Below are positions 49,335 through 58,740 of a stretch of 64,000 bases of DNA, in pieces. The stretch is from the NCBI GenBank assembly GCA_958296005.1, contig CATQHQ010000002.1:1813412-1877411 (forward strand). The letters are read 5' to 3'. The position numbers were made by a program, and so were the translations under genes. The stretch comes from Longimicrobiales bacterium. Lineage in GTDB: Bacteria; Gemmatimonadota; Gemmatimonadetes; Longimicrobiales; Gaopeijiaceae. Under the pieces are notes generated by a model that was not told the origin of the DNA, did no database searches, and saw only the letters and a list, made by a program, of their open reading frames with translations. Each line of letters opens with the position of its first letter. The first letter of the stretch is position 1.

Positions 49335-51565
49335 CGCCGCTCTCCGTCGGCGTCGTCGGCTGGCGCCGGGACAGGCGGGGGCGGAGCGGTGCTCAAGCGT
49401 CGGGTCTCCGGATAGTCGATCCGCTGGTGGTGCATTCCCGCCAGGACTTCGGCGAACCGGGCCTTGAGGACGGCGAGGTCGCGGAGGGTCAGGGAGGTGT
49501 CGTCGAGCTGGCCGCTGCCGACCCGCTGGGAAACGATCTCGTCCACGCGGGCGGCGATCCGGTCCTTGGTGGGGGTCTTCAGCGCCCGAACCGACGACTC
49601 CGCCGCGTCGGCCAGCATGACGATCCCCGTTTCCCGGCTGCGGGGCCGGGGTCCCGGGTACTGGAAGAGCTCCGGGTCCGGCGGCTCCGCGCCCTCTTCG
49701 GTGGCGCGCTCCCTGGCCCGTGCCAGGAAGAACCCGATCGTATGGTCGCCGTGGTGCTCGGGGATGAACGCCGCCACCACCTTCGGCAGCTTCTCCCGCC
49801 GGGCCAGCTCGATCCCGTGAGTCACGTGCTCCCGGACGGCGGAGGCGGAGTCGAGCGGGTCCATGGAGTCGTGGGGGTTGCCGCCGCGCTGGTTCTCGAT
49901 GAAGTGGCCCGGGTTCGCGAGCTTGCCCACGTCGTGGTAGTAGGTCCCGGCACGGCAAAGGAGCACGTCGGCGCCGACGGCTCCGGCGCCCGCCTCCGCC
50001 AGGGCCGCGACCTGCATCGTGTGGGCGTGGGTGCCGGGCGCTTCCACCGCCAAGCGGCGCAGGAGGGGCCGGTCCAGGTCGGCCCAGCCGACGAGGGTCT
50101 GGGTGGTGGTGATCCCGGTGAGCCACTCGAAGACGGGAATGAAGCCGATCGCGAGGATGGCGCCCAGCACGGTGCTGGCGAGCGCCGCTCCCAGAGAGGC
50201 CAGGAAGGGGAAGTCCGCGCCGCGCAGGTGAAGGCCGGCGAGGGCCAGGGCGTAGGCGGCGGCGATGACGGCGATGAAGACCCAGGTCTGGGAGAGCCGC
50301 CGGAACGTCCGAACCGAGAGCGCCGCCGCGCCTCCCCCGGCGAGCGCCGCCACGAAGGCGTGGACCGTGGAGAACGGCTCCTGAACGGCGGTGAGGGCGG
50401 CAAGCACTGTGGCCGCGGCGAACGCTAGGCGGCCGTCCCACAGCACTGCCAGCGAGATCGCGACGAACGCGACGGGCACCGATGCGGGCGGGAGATCCAG
50501 GCGCGCCGCCAGAAACGCGGCCAGGAAGTAGAACGCGAAGATGCCGGCCACCGTCAGGACCGAGCGAAACGCCCGGTACACGTCCCGCCGTTGGAAGAGA
50601 AGCAGCACGCCGAAGCCGCCCAGCAACAGCGTATTGACGAGGACCCCTCCAACGAGTCCGCCCAGGTTGGAGGCGTCCACGTTGCGGCCTTGGGATCGGA
50701 GCTCGGCCCGGTACGCATCCAGCTTGCGGAGCTCGGCCTGCCCCACCTGTTGATTCGCCCGCACGATCGCCTCGCCCTCGAGCACCCGCGTCACGTTGAC
50801 GGGGACGGCGCTCGCCGCGGCGCGCCGCTCCCGGTCGGTTCGGGCGGCGTCCAGCACCAAGCTGGGGGACAGGAAGCGGGCCAGGACGTTGCGCAGGAGA
50901 TCGGTTTCGGGACCCGGGGCGAGCCCGGCCAACGCCCGTTCGTAGAACTCGCGCCCCGAGAGGACCGAGCTTCGCGCGGCCCGGGATGCGCGGTCGTCCC
51001 GCACGATCCGGATCGTGTCGGTCGTCACCCGCGACGCTGCGCCCGGCGCCATGACGCCGGCGGGAAAGTGGGATCGGACCGCCATCGTCGCCTGTTGGTG
51101 GAGCTGGTCTCTGGCACCGGCGTCCGCAACAAGCTGGACGTGCTCCTCGCCGGCGTCGATGCCGGCATCGTCCAGGACCGCCGCCACCCCGGCCGTGCCG
51201 CTCGAGGCCGCCGCCGTGTCCAGCCGGGCGAAGATCCCAGCCATCGCCGCCAGCACCGAGTCCCGGGCGTCCGGCCGGTAGACGAACGTCGCGACCACCG
51301 AGGCCTCGGCCTCCCGCCGCTCCCGGGCCAGGTCGGCCGCGGGCTTGGGTACGTCGAAGGCGATCTCCGCCAGCACGTCCCTTTCGGCCACCGTGTCCGC
51401 GCGCCAGCGTCCGATCGGGACCCCGGGCTCCGCGGGAAAGAGCACCGCGATCCCGACGCTCAGCACGAGCACGACCAGCACCCGTGCGCCGTGATGAAGG
51501 ACCGCGTCGGGCCATAGCCGCTTCGGCTCGCCGTGGAGGATGCTCTTCCGTCTAGCTTCGCTCAT
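49331..51565 (-). CDS. pgpH: 7TM-HD family protein PgpH (cyclic-di-AMP phosphodiesterase type)
   Basis: A 744-residue membrane protein. One N-terminal TM leads to a large extracytoplasmic 7TMR-HDED-like domain (about 60-280). Seven TM helices follow (about 290-490), then a cytosolic HD domain with APGTHAHTMQVAALAE, GTYYHDVGKLANPGHF and EHHGDHTIGFF, and LADAAESSVRAL. The HD domains of PgpH proteins hydrolyse c-di-AMP. Position between phoH and ybeY is the common arrangement. It overlaps the phoH end by 14 bases. Confidence 0.93.
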   Translation of the reverse strand: MSEARRKSILHGEPKRLWPDAVLHHGARVLVVLVLSVGIAVLFPAEPGVPIGRWRADTVAERDVLAEIAFDVPKPAADLARERREAEASVVATFVYRPDARDSVLAAMAGIFARLDTAAASSGTAGVAAVLDDAGIDAGEEHVQLVADAGARDQLHQQATMAVRSHFPAGVMAPGAASRVTTDTIRIVRDDRASRAARSSVLSGREFYERALAGLAPGPETDLLRNVLARFLSPSLVLDAARTDRERRAAASAVPVNVTRVLEGEAIVRANQQVGQAELRKLDAYRAELRSQGRNVDASNLGGLVGGVLVNTLLLGGFGVLLLFQRRDVYRAFRSVLTVAGIFAFYFLAAFLAARLDLPPASVPVAFVAISLAVLWDGRLAFAAATVLAALTAVQEPFSTVHAFVAALAGGGAAALSVRTFRRLSQTWVFIAVIAAAYALALAGLHLRGADFPFLASLGAALASTVLGAILAIGFIPVFEWLTGITTTQTLVGWADLDRPLLRRLAVEAPGTHAHTMQVAALAEAGAGAVGADVLLCRAGTYYHDVGKLANPGHFIENQRGGNPHDSMDPLDSASAVREHVTHGIELARREKLPKVVAAFIPEHHGDHTIGFFLARARERATEEGAEPPDPELFQYPGPRPRSRETGIVMLADAAESSVRALKTPTKDRIAARVDEIVSQRVGSGQLDDTSLTLRDLAVLKARFAEVLAGMHHQRIDYPETRRLSTAPPPPVPAPADDADGERR

Positions 51566-52541
51566 CGCCGTTGGCCTCGGGTAGGCCGTCCGCTGCTTCG
51601 TAGGCCCGGATGATGTCCTTGACCAGTCGGTGGCGGGTGACGTCGGAGGCGTCCAGGTAGACGAACTCGATCCCGTGCACGTTGCGGAGGATCGCCTCGA
51701 TCTGCAGGAGCCCCGACGGTTCGGAGCGCGGCAGGTCGATCTGGGTCTTGTCGCCGGTGATCACGACCCGGGAGTTCACGCCGATCCGGGTCAGGAACAT
51801 CTTCATCTGCGCGGCGGTGGCGTTCTGGGCCTCGTCCAGGATCACGAACGCGTCGGAGAGGGTCCTTCCCCGCATGTACGCCAGCGGCACGATCTCGATC
51901 GTTCGGTCGCCGATCTCCCGGCGAACGCGCACGGGCGGGATCATGTCCTCCAGGGCGTCGTACAACGGGCGCAGGTAGGGGTCCACCTTCTCCTGCAAGT
52001 CGCCGGGCAGGAACCCCAGGCTCTCTCCCGCCTCCACCGCCGGGCGGGCCAGCACGATCCGGCGGACCCGCTTGCGGAAGAGCTCGCCCACGGCCCGGGC
52101 CACCGCCAGGTACGTCTTCCCGGTTCCCGCCGGCCCGATCCCGACCACCACGTCCGAGTCTTCCATCGCCTGCAGGTAGGCGCGCTGCCCCTCGGAGCGG
52201 GGACTCACGCGGCGGCCGCCGGGAAGCGCGAGGCGCAGCGGGTCCTCGTCCCCGCCGCCCGGCATCGGCTCCCCTCCGTCCAGGCCGGTGGCGAAGCGGG
52301 TCACGTCGGCGGCGCGAAAGGACCTGCCCAGCCGTGCCAGGTGGACCATGTGGCCGGCGACCCGCGCCGCCTCCGCCACCGACTCGGGCGCCCCGGCCAA
52401 GTTCACGTGGTCGTCGCGCAGCACGACCCGCACCCGAAAGAGGGACTGGAGCTCGCGCAGGTTGGCGTCGCCGACCCCCGCCAGGATCAACGGGTCCGCG
52501 CCCTCGGCGTTGACGAGGCGGCGAGCCGCGTCGGCGCTCAC
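51552..52541 (-). CDS. phoH: PhoH-like ATPase
   Basis: A 329-residue P-loop protein. An N-terminal KH-like region (LFRVRVVLRDDHVNLAG) precedes the ATPase with GIGPAGTGKTYLAVARAVGE, LARPAVEAGESLGFLPGDLQ, FVILDEAQNATAAQMKMFLT and VITGDKTQIDLP. Genetic linkage to ybeY suggests a role in RNA metabolism or ribosome maturation. GTG 52541 overlaps the aspS stop as GTGA. Confidence 0.95.
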   Translation of the reverse strand: MSADAARRLVNAEGADPLILAGVGDANLRELQSLFRVRVVLRDDHVNLAGAPESVAEAARVAGHMVHLARLGRSFRAADVTRFATGLDGGEPMPGGGDEDPLRLALPGGRRVSPRSEGQRAYLQAMEDSDVVVGIGPAGTGKTYLAVARAVGELFRKRVRRIVLARPAVEAGESLGFLPGDLQEKVDPYLRPLYDALEDMIPPVRVRREIGDRTIEIVPLAYMRGRTLSDAFVILDEAQNATAAQMKMFLTRIGVNSRVVITGDKTQIDLPRSEPSGLLQIEAILRNVHGIEFVYLDASDVTRHRLVKDIIRAYEAADGLPEANGDERS

Positions 52542-54355
52542 CCGCCGTCTCCGGCGGCGTCGTCGATTGAGAGGCCCAGCTCCGCCAGCTCCGCCGCGGC
52601 CACCGGCGTCGGGGCGCCTTCGAAGAGGGCCCTGGCCGCCGTGGTCTTGGGGAAGGCGATCACGTCCCGCAGGCTCTCGCCTCTGGAGAGCCGGGCGGCG
52701 AGCCGGTCCACCCCGAGGGCGATCCCTCCGTGAGGCGGCGCCCCGGAGCGAAGCGCCTCCAGCAGGAAGCCGAACTTGGCGTTGATCTCGTCCCGATCCA
52801 GTCCAAGCATCTCGAGGATACGGAGCTGGAGGTCGGCGTCGTGGATGCGGATGCTCCCGGACCCCAGCTCGGTCCCGTTGTACACGAGGTCGTAGGCCAA
52901 GCCCCGGACGGCCAGCGGGTTCGAATCCAGGAGGTGCAGGTCGCTCGGGCGGGGCTGGACGAACGGGTGGTGGTTGGCCGCAAGGCCCCCGCCGACGCCG
53001 TCTTCCCTGGCTTCGAAGACGGGGAAGTCGGTCACCCACAGCCACGCATCGTCCGTGCGCGGGGGCAGGTCGAGGGCCGCGATCGAGGCGGTGCGGGCTG
53101 CCGACAGCGCCGGCGAGGTCACGGCGTCGTCTCCGGCGGCCGCAAGGAGGAGGTCGCCCGCTGCCAACGCCAGCCGCTCCGACGTGCCGTCCAGGAAGAA
53201 GCGTCCCAAAGGACCCGACGCCGCCCCGCCCTCCAGTGCCTTGGCCCAGAGGAGGCCCGGCGCCCCGGCCGCCTTGGCGGCGCCCTCGACGGCGACGATC
53301 TGCTTCCGGGAGAGCCGCCCGCCGCCCGGGAGCCGGAGCCCGCGTATGCGCCCGCCCGCCGCGACGGCGCTTCGGAGGATCCTGAAGTCGAGGGCGCCCA
53401 GCGTCTCCGTCATGTCCTGGAGCTCGACGTCCCAGCGCAAGTCCGGCCGATCCGTGCCGAAGCGCTCCATCGCTTCGCCCCAGTCCAGCCGGGGGAACGG
53501 CGGCTCGGCCACGGCGTCCGCCGCTCGCGCGACCGCGGACGTCATCCCCTCGCACCAGCGGTACACGTCCTCGGGCTCGACGAACGACGCCTCCACGTCG
53601 ATCTGCGTGAACTCGGGCTGCCGGTCGGCGCGCAAGTCTTCGTCCCGGAAGCAGCGGGCGACCTGGAAGTAGCGGTCGAAGCCCGCCACCATGAGCACCT
53701 GCTTGTAGATCTGAGGACTCTGCGGCAGAGCGAAGAACTCGCCCGGGTGGACCCGGCTGGGCACCAGGAAGTCCCGTGCGCCCTCGGGCGTGGGGCGGGT
53801 GAGGATCGGCGTCTCGATCTCGGCGAAGCCCTGGGAGTCGAAGTAGTTGCGGACGGCCAGGACGATGCGGTGGCGAAGCTCCAGCCTCTCGCGCAGCTCG
53901 GGGCGGCGCAGGTCCAGCACCCTGTGGCGCAGCCGAAGCTTCTCGGAGGGCAGCTCCTCGTCGGGCACGCGATAGACGGGGATCGCAGGCGTCTTCGCCC
54001 GGTTCAGGACTTGCAGCCGAGCGACTTGAAGCTCCACGTCGCCGGTAGCCATCTCCGGGTTCCTGGCCTCCGGCGGACGCAACGTCACCTCGCCTTGGAG
54101 CGCCACCACGTCCTCGGCGCCCAGGCCCTGGGCGGCCGTCACGGCCTCCGGCGACGACCACTCCGGTCCCACCGACGCTTGGAGCACGCCCCAGCGGTCC
54201 CGCACGTCGAGGAAGACCATGCCGCCCAGGTTGCGACGGCGGTGCACCCACCCGGCGACCCGGAGCTCGCGACCCGCCTGTTCGGGGCCCACCAGCCCGG
54301 CACCGATCGATCGAAGCGTCGTCGCGCTTCCTTCGGTATTGTCCGTGTTCGCCAC
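52538..54355 (-). CDS. aspS: Aspartate-tRNA ligase (bacterial type)
   Basis: A 605-residue class II synthetase. It has the N-terminal OB-fold (VAGWVHRRRNLGGMVFLDVR), motif 1 (VRNYFDSQGFAEIETPILTR), motif 2 (QVARCFRDEDLRADRQPEFT), the bacterial GAD insertion domain in the middle, and motif 3 (PPHGGIALGVDRLAARL). GTG 54355 (VANTDNTEG) with GGAGG 6 bases upstream is preferred over a TTG at 54412. It is transcribed divergently from rlmN across a 70-base spacer. Whether it is discriminating or not is unresolved by eye. Confidence 0.95.
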   Translation of the reverse strand: MANTDNTEGSATTLRSIGAGLVGPEQAGRELRVAGWVHRRRNLGGMVFLDVRDRWGVLQASVGPEWSSPEAVTAAQGLGAEDVVALQGEVTLRPPEARNPEMATGDVELQVARLQVLNRAKTPAIPVYRVPDEELPSEKLRLRHRVLDLRRPELRERLELRHRIVLAVRNYFDSQGFAEIETPILTRPTPEGARDFLVPSRVHPGEFFALPQSPQIYKQVLMVAGFDRYFQVARCFRDEDLRADRQPEFTQIDVEASFVEPEDVYRWCEGMTSAVARAADAVAEPPFPRLDWGEAMERFGTDRPDLRWDVELQDMTETLGALDFRILRSAVAAGGRIRGLRLPGGGRLSRKQIVAVEGAAKAAGAPGLLWAKALEGGAASGPLGRFFLDGTSERLALAAGDLLLAAAGDDAVTSPALSAARTASIAALDLPPRTDDAWLWVTDFPVFEAREDGVGGGLAANHHPFVQPRPSDLHLLDSNPLAVRGLAYDLVYNGTELGSGSIRIHDADLQLRILEMLGLDRDEINAKFGFLLEALRSGAPPHGGIALGVDRLAARLSRGESLRDVIAFPKTTAARALFEGAPTPVAAAELAELGLSIDDAAGDGG

Positions 54356-54425
54356 CAGCCGCCTCCGGCAAGGCCGTGTACATGTCCCGGAGCACGAGTC
54401 CAGCCCCTTCAAGGCAATCTAACCT

Positions 54426-55526
54426 TTGACCCGTCCCGTGACCCGACCCAACCTATTGGGCCTGCCTCCGCCCGCCCTGCGGGAGGCGCTGGCCGCCCAC
54501 TTTCGCGACCGAGGCCAGCCCGACTACCGGACCCGCCAAGTGGAAGCGTGGGTATTCGCGGGCGGCGTGCCCTCGCTCGAGGCGATGACCAACCTGCCCA
54601 CCCGCGAGCGGACCGCCCTCGGCGAGCGTTTCCGCCTGGACGAGCCCGTGGCGGAGACCGTGTCCGAGTCGCCCGACGGTACGGTCAAGCACTTGTGGCG
54701 CCTCTCCGACGACGACGTGGTGGAGAGCGTGCTCATTCCGGCCGGGGGCCGACTCACCCTCTGCCTCTCGTCGCAGGCAGGCTGTCCTCTGGCTTGCAAG
54801 TTCTGCGCCACTGGCTGGTCCGGGTTCCGACGCCAGCTGACCACGGCGGAGATCGTCGGCCAGTATCGGGCGTCGGCGCGTTGGGCGCGGGAGCACGGGC
54901 GGGGCCTCGTGAGCAACATCGTCTTCATGGGCATGGGGGAGCCTCTGGCCAACCGCCGCCACGTCTTCCCCGCCCTGTCGACGCTGAACGCCGGATACGG
55001 GATCGGCGCTCGGCGGATCACGGTGTCCACGGTGGGCGTGGTTCCGGGCATCTTGGCGCTGGCCGAACGGGAGGAGCAGTTCCGGCTGGCGCTCTCGCTG
55101 CATGCGCCCGTGTCCGACCTCCGGGCGCAGCTCGTGCCCTTGGAGAAGCGCTACCCGCTGGAAGAGGTGATCGACGCCGTGGAGGCGTATGCTCGGCGGG
55201 GCGGACGGCGGCTCACCTTCGAGTACACGATGATCCGGGAGGTGAACGACGCCCTGGAGTTGGTGCCGCCCCTGGCCGCGCTGGCCCGGCGCGTCCGCGC
55301 CTTCGTGAACCTGATCCCCTTCAACCCGATCCCCGACGTGGAGTGGAAGCCCAGCCGAGACGGCCGCGTGCGCGAGTTCGGGGCGCAGCTGGAAGCCGCA
55401 GGCGTGGCCGTGGCCGTTCGGCGACCCAGAGGACGCGAGATCGATGCGGCGTGCGGGCAGTTGCGGGCGGCGCGGGTGGCGAGGCAACATTCGAGAGATC
55501 GGCATGGACTTGATTCGTACGCCTAG
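54426..55526 (+). CDS. rlmN: 23S rRNA / tRNA adenine-C2 methyltransferase RlmN
   Basis: A 366-residue radical-SAM enzyme methylating A2503 of 23S rRNA and A37 of some tRNAs. The cluster motif CPLACKFCATG (CxxxCxxC), SNIVFMGMGEP, ITVSTVGVVPGI, LALSLHAP and FVNLIPFNPIP are characteristic. The start is TTG 54426 or GTG 54438. The end overlaps the TonB receptor start by 23 bases; the last 30 residues (AARVARQHSRDRHGLDSYA) seem to be a read-on extension. Confidence 0.94.
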   Translation: MTRPVTRPNLLGLPPPALREALAAHFRDRGQPDYRTRQVEAWVFAGGVPSLEAMTNLPTRERTALGERFRLDEPVAETVSESPDGTVKHLWRLSDDDVVESVLIPAGGRLTLCLSSQAGCPLACKFCATGWSGFRRQLTTAEIVGQYRASARWAREHGRGLVSNIVFMGMGEPLANRRHVFPALSTLNAGYGIGARRITVSTVGVVPGILALAEREEQFRLALSLHAPVSDLRAQLVPLEKRYPLEEVIDAVEAYARRGGRRLTFEYTMIREVNDALELVPPLAALARRVRAFVNLIPFNPIPDVEWKPSRDGRVREFGAQLEAAGVAVAVRRPRGREIDAACGQLRAARVARQHSRDRHGLDSYA

Positions 55527-58500
55527 CCGCGGAGCCATGCGGTCGTCGCTTCCTGCGCTCGTCGCGACCGCCCTTGCATTCGGAACGCCGACGGCGGCCC
55601 GTGCCCAAACCGGCACGATCGCGGGCACGGTCTCCGACGCCGGTACGGGCGCCCCTCTTCCGTCGGCCCAGGTTCATCTCCCGGCCGTGGACGCGGGCGC
55701 GCTGTCGAGGGAAGACGGTCGGTTCGTGCTTCCCGGCGTCGAGGCGGGCGTTCACGACCTGCACGTGGAGCTGATCGGGTTCACGAGCGTCGTCCGAACC
55801 GTGACCGTCGCCGCAGGCGAGACGACGACCGTGGACGTGCAGCTCCACTCCACGGCGCTCGAGCTGGTCGAGATCGTGGTGACGGGCACCGCCTTCAAGG
55901 AATCCCCGGTCACCTTGCCCTACTCGGTTGCGGTTTCGAGCCGGCGAAGCCTCGCCGAACAGGGGTCGCCCCAGGCCACCGACTTCTTCAAGAACTTGAG
56001 CGCCAGCCACGGCGCCCTGGGCGAACGACACAGCTACGCCAACACGGCCCAGCCGGGCGCCGTGCCGGAGACGATCGCCAGCGTGAACCTCCGAGGCTTG
56101 GGGCCTTCTCGAACGCTGGTGCTGCTCAACGGCCGCCGCCACACCTACGTGCCGGTGCGGATCTACGGGGGTCGGTTCGTGGACGTGAACTCGTTTCCGT
56201 CGATCTCGCTGGACCGGATCGAGGTCCTGAAGGAAGGCGCGTCGGCGGTGTACGGCTCCGACGCCGTGGCGGGCGTGGCCAACTTTCTTACGCGGAGCGA
56301 CTTCGAGGGGGTCGAGTTGACCGCGGCCCACGAGTACTACGCCGCATCGGGCAACACCGGCGCCGGCGGCATCTGGGGCCGGCCGCTGGGAGAAAACGCC
56401 CACGCCGTGATCTCGGCTGAAGTGCTGCAAACCCAGTACCTGAAGGTTCGGGACCGGGAGTTTGCTCTGGCTCCCTTCGTCTCCGGCGCCGGCGGCTGGT
56501 CTTTCGTCGGCAACCCGGGCGCGTTCCTCTTCCCCGAGCTCGCCGGCGACGAGACGCCCAAGGAGTTCGCGGCGGCCCTTCGCAAGGCCCAGTTCGGCGG
56601 TGGCGCGTTCGTGGACCCGGCCTGCGAGGACTTCGGCGGCTACCGCGAAGTCGAGACCTGCCGCATGCGCTACCAAGCCTGGGACGACTTGCAGCAGGCG
56701 TCGAGGTACGTTCGGGCCTTTGGCGAGGTCAACGGCACGTGGGGAAGCGGAGGGGAGTATCACGTCGAGGCGCTGCTTGCCCGAACGGCGACGCCGAAGT
56801 GGTCCACCACGCCGTCGTTCGCGCCGATCTACCAGTACGACGGCGCTCACTTGGTGGCGCCGGAGAACCCGGGTCGACAACACTTCTGCAACAACGACGC
56901 CCAGGCCGCGGGGTTCGCATCGTCCACCGAGTGCCTCGACGGCGACTGGTACTTCTACGGGCGCACGGTGGGGAACAGCGGTCCCGCCCGTCTCGTGTCG
57001 CGAAGGTCGCAAACGTTGCGCGTTGCGGCCTCGGCCAGCCGAACAGTGGGACGTTGGGCGGGCGATGACTTGGCGCTCGAAACGGCTGTCGGCTACTCCC
57101 GCGCCACCGGCAACGTGAGCCTGCCGGGCGAGTACGCCCACCGCCGGTTCCTGGCGTTCCGAGGGTTCGGCGGCCCGAACTGCGGCGTGGGCGTCGTGCC
57201 GGATCCGTCGAGTCCGTCGGGAATGGCCGTGGGACCGCTGAACGGGGCTGTAGCGGGACAGGGCGGTTGCGAGTACTACAACCCCTTCAACAGCGCAATC
57301 CAATACTCGCAACAGCCCGGCGCGCGGTTCGAGACCCAGGCGAACCCCGGCTACGTCGCGTCGCTGGCCAATTCGCCCGAGCTGCGCGCGTGGCTCTTCG
57401 ACCAAGTCGACCTGCGGAGCAAGACCAACTTGGTGGTCGCCGACGCGATGGTGAAGGGCGCGCTTGCGGAGGGCGTCGCCAACTTTGCAGCCGGGTATCA
57501 GTTTCGTTGGTTCGGCGTCTCCGCCCAGCCCAACGACGCAGGCAACCTGTCGATCAACCCGTGTCCCGTTCTCGGCGACCATAGTTGCAGCGAAAAGATC
57601 GGCCCGTTCAGCATCATCAACGGCTTCTACCCGGACGACGCCTCGCAGACGGTGCACCGGTTCTTCGCGGAAGTTCCCATGACGATCGGCGATCGCATTA
57701 GTGCGCAGGCCGCCGCCAACTACGAGTTCCACAACTTGACCAGCAGCTTTGATCCAAGGCTGGCGCTGCGCGTGCAGCTTTCCGATGCGCTGGCGTTGCG
57801 CATGTCGGTGCAGACAACGATCCGCACCCCTTCGGTGGACGATGTGAACGAGCAGCAGAACACGGCGACGGTGTACGTGCCCGAGGCCGAAGCGTGGCGG
57901 GCCACCGACAACTTCGGAAACCCTGGTCTCGAACCGGAGCAAGCGTTCACGTACAACGCCGGCGTCAGCTTTCAGTCGCCCCGAATGCGGGCCGCCGTCG
58001 ACTATTGGAGCTACGACTTTCGGAAGTTGATCGACGTGCTGCCCTACGCCGGCGTCACGCGGCTGTACCACGCCGGAGGCGCGTCGCGGGATGCGGTCAA
58101 GGAGTTCATCAGCTGTCCCGACGGACAGGGCACAGGCACGTGCGCATCGACCGACATCGAGCGGATTCGGGTCGGTCTGGTGAACTGGCCGGGCGCGGAG
58201 ACTTCGGGGATCGACTGGCACGCGAGCGTGCGGCTACCGGCGGGACAGGGCGTTGTATCGCTGGGCACGGACGGGACCTACACGCGGGAGTACCGCGTCA
58301 AGGCGTTGCAGGTGAACGGAGCCGAGCTCTTCCCCGAGCAGTCGGCCGCCGGCTTTCTGAATTGGTTCAACCCCATCGCACCGCCCCTGCCCCAGTGGAA
58401 GATGCGGTTTTCCGCCGGCGTCCACCGAGGCGACTACAGTTTGGTGAACTGGATCACCTCCGTATCGTCGTACACCAACGAAGAGTTCATCGGCACCCAG

Positions 58501-58707
58501 TACGAGACGATCCCCCGGGTGGTCACGTGGGACATGAGCCTTCTGCGCCGCGCCAGCCGCGGGTTCGACGTGGCGCTGACTGCTGCAAACCTGCTGGACA
58601 CGCCGGCGCCGTTCGTGGCTTGGGAACACGGGTTCGACGCCTTCACGCACAGCGCCCGGGGCCGCCGGATCAAGCTCTCGGCGACGTGGAAGGCGGGCCG
58701 ACTATAG
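55504..58707 (+). CDS. TonB-dependent outer membrane receptor
   Basis: A 1067-residue outer membrane protein. A signal ends AARAQ; residues 35-115 form a carboxypeptidase-regulatory-like domain (GTIAGTVSDAGTGAPLPSAQ). A plug domain follows with NLRGLGPSRTLVLLNGRRHT, LDRIEVLKEGASAVYGSDAV and AGVANFLTR, then the beta barrel. The Cys-containing loops and the end RRIKLSATWKAGRL suit this family. The substrate is unknown; no TonB, ABC or hydrolase partner is adjacent. ATG 55504 with GAGAG upstream is chosen; ATG 55537 is possible. Confidence 0.93.
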   Translation: MDLIRTPSRGAMRSSLPALVATALAFGTPTAARAQTGTIAGTVSDAGTGAPLPSAQVHLPAVDAGALSREDGRFVLPGVEAGVHDLHVELIGFTSVVRTVTVAAGETTTVDVQLHSTALELVEIVVTGTAFKESPVTLPYSVAVSSRRSLAEQGSPQATDFFKNLSASHGALGERHSYANTAQPGAVPETIASVNLRGLGPSRTLVLLNGRRHTYVPVRIYGGRFVDVNSFPSISLDRIEVLKEGASAVYGSDAVAGVANFLTRSDFEGVELTAAHEYYAASGNTGAGGIWGRPLGENAHAVISAEVLQTQYLKVRDREFALAPFVSGAGGWSFVGNPGAFLFPELAGDETPKEFAAALRKAQFGGGAFVDPACEDFGGYREVETCRMRYQAWDDLQQASRYVRAFGEVNGTWGSGGEYHVEALLARTATPKWSTTPSFAPIYQYDGAHLVAPENPGRQHFCNNDAQAAGFASSTECLDGDWYFYGRTVGNSGPARLVSRRSQTLRVAASASRTVGRWAGDDLALETAVGYSRATGNVSLPGEYAHRRFLAFRGFGGPNCGVGVVPDPSSPSGMAVGPLNGAVAGQGGCEYYNPFNSAIQYSQQPGARFETQANPGYVASLANSPELRAWLFDQVDLRSKTNLVVADAMVKGALAEGVANFAAGYQFRWFGVSAQPNDAGNLSINPCPVLGDHSCSEKIGPFSIINGFYPDDASQTVHRFFAEVPMTIGDRISAQAAANYEFHNLTSSFDPRLALRVQLSDALALRMSVQTTIRTPSVDDVNEQQNTATVYVPEAEAWRATDNFGNPGLEPEQAFTYNAGVSFQSPRMRAAVDYWSYDFRKLIDVLPYAGVTRLYHAGGASRDAVKEFISCPDGQGTGTCASTDIERIRVGLVNWPGAETSGIDWHASVRLPAGQGVVSLGTDGTYTREYRVKALQVNGAELFPEQSAAGFLNWFNPIAPPLPQWKMRFSAGVHRGDYSLVNWITSVSSYTNEEFIGTQYETIPRVVTWDMSLLRRASRGFDVALTAANLLDTPAPFVAWEHGFDAFTHSARGRRIKLSATWKAGRL

Positions 58708-58740
58708 GCGCGAGGGCCGTTCTCGGCTCTGCGAGCGGGT

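Noticed and set aside
54356..54412. Upstream TTG start for aspS giving 624 residues
   Set aside because: The added residues are Cys/Arg rich and unlike AspRS; GTG 54355 has a strong GGAGG at correct spacing.
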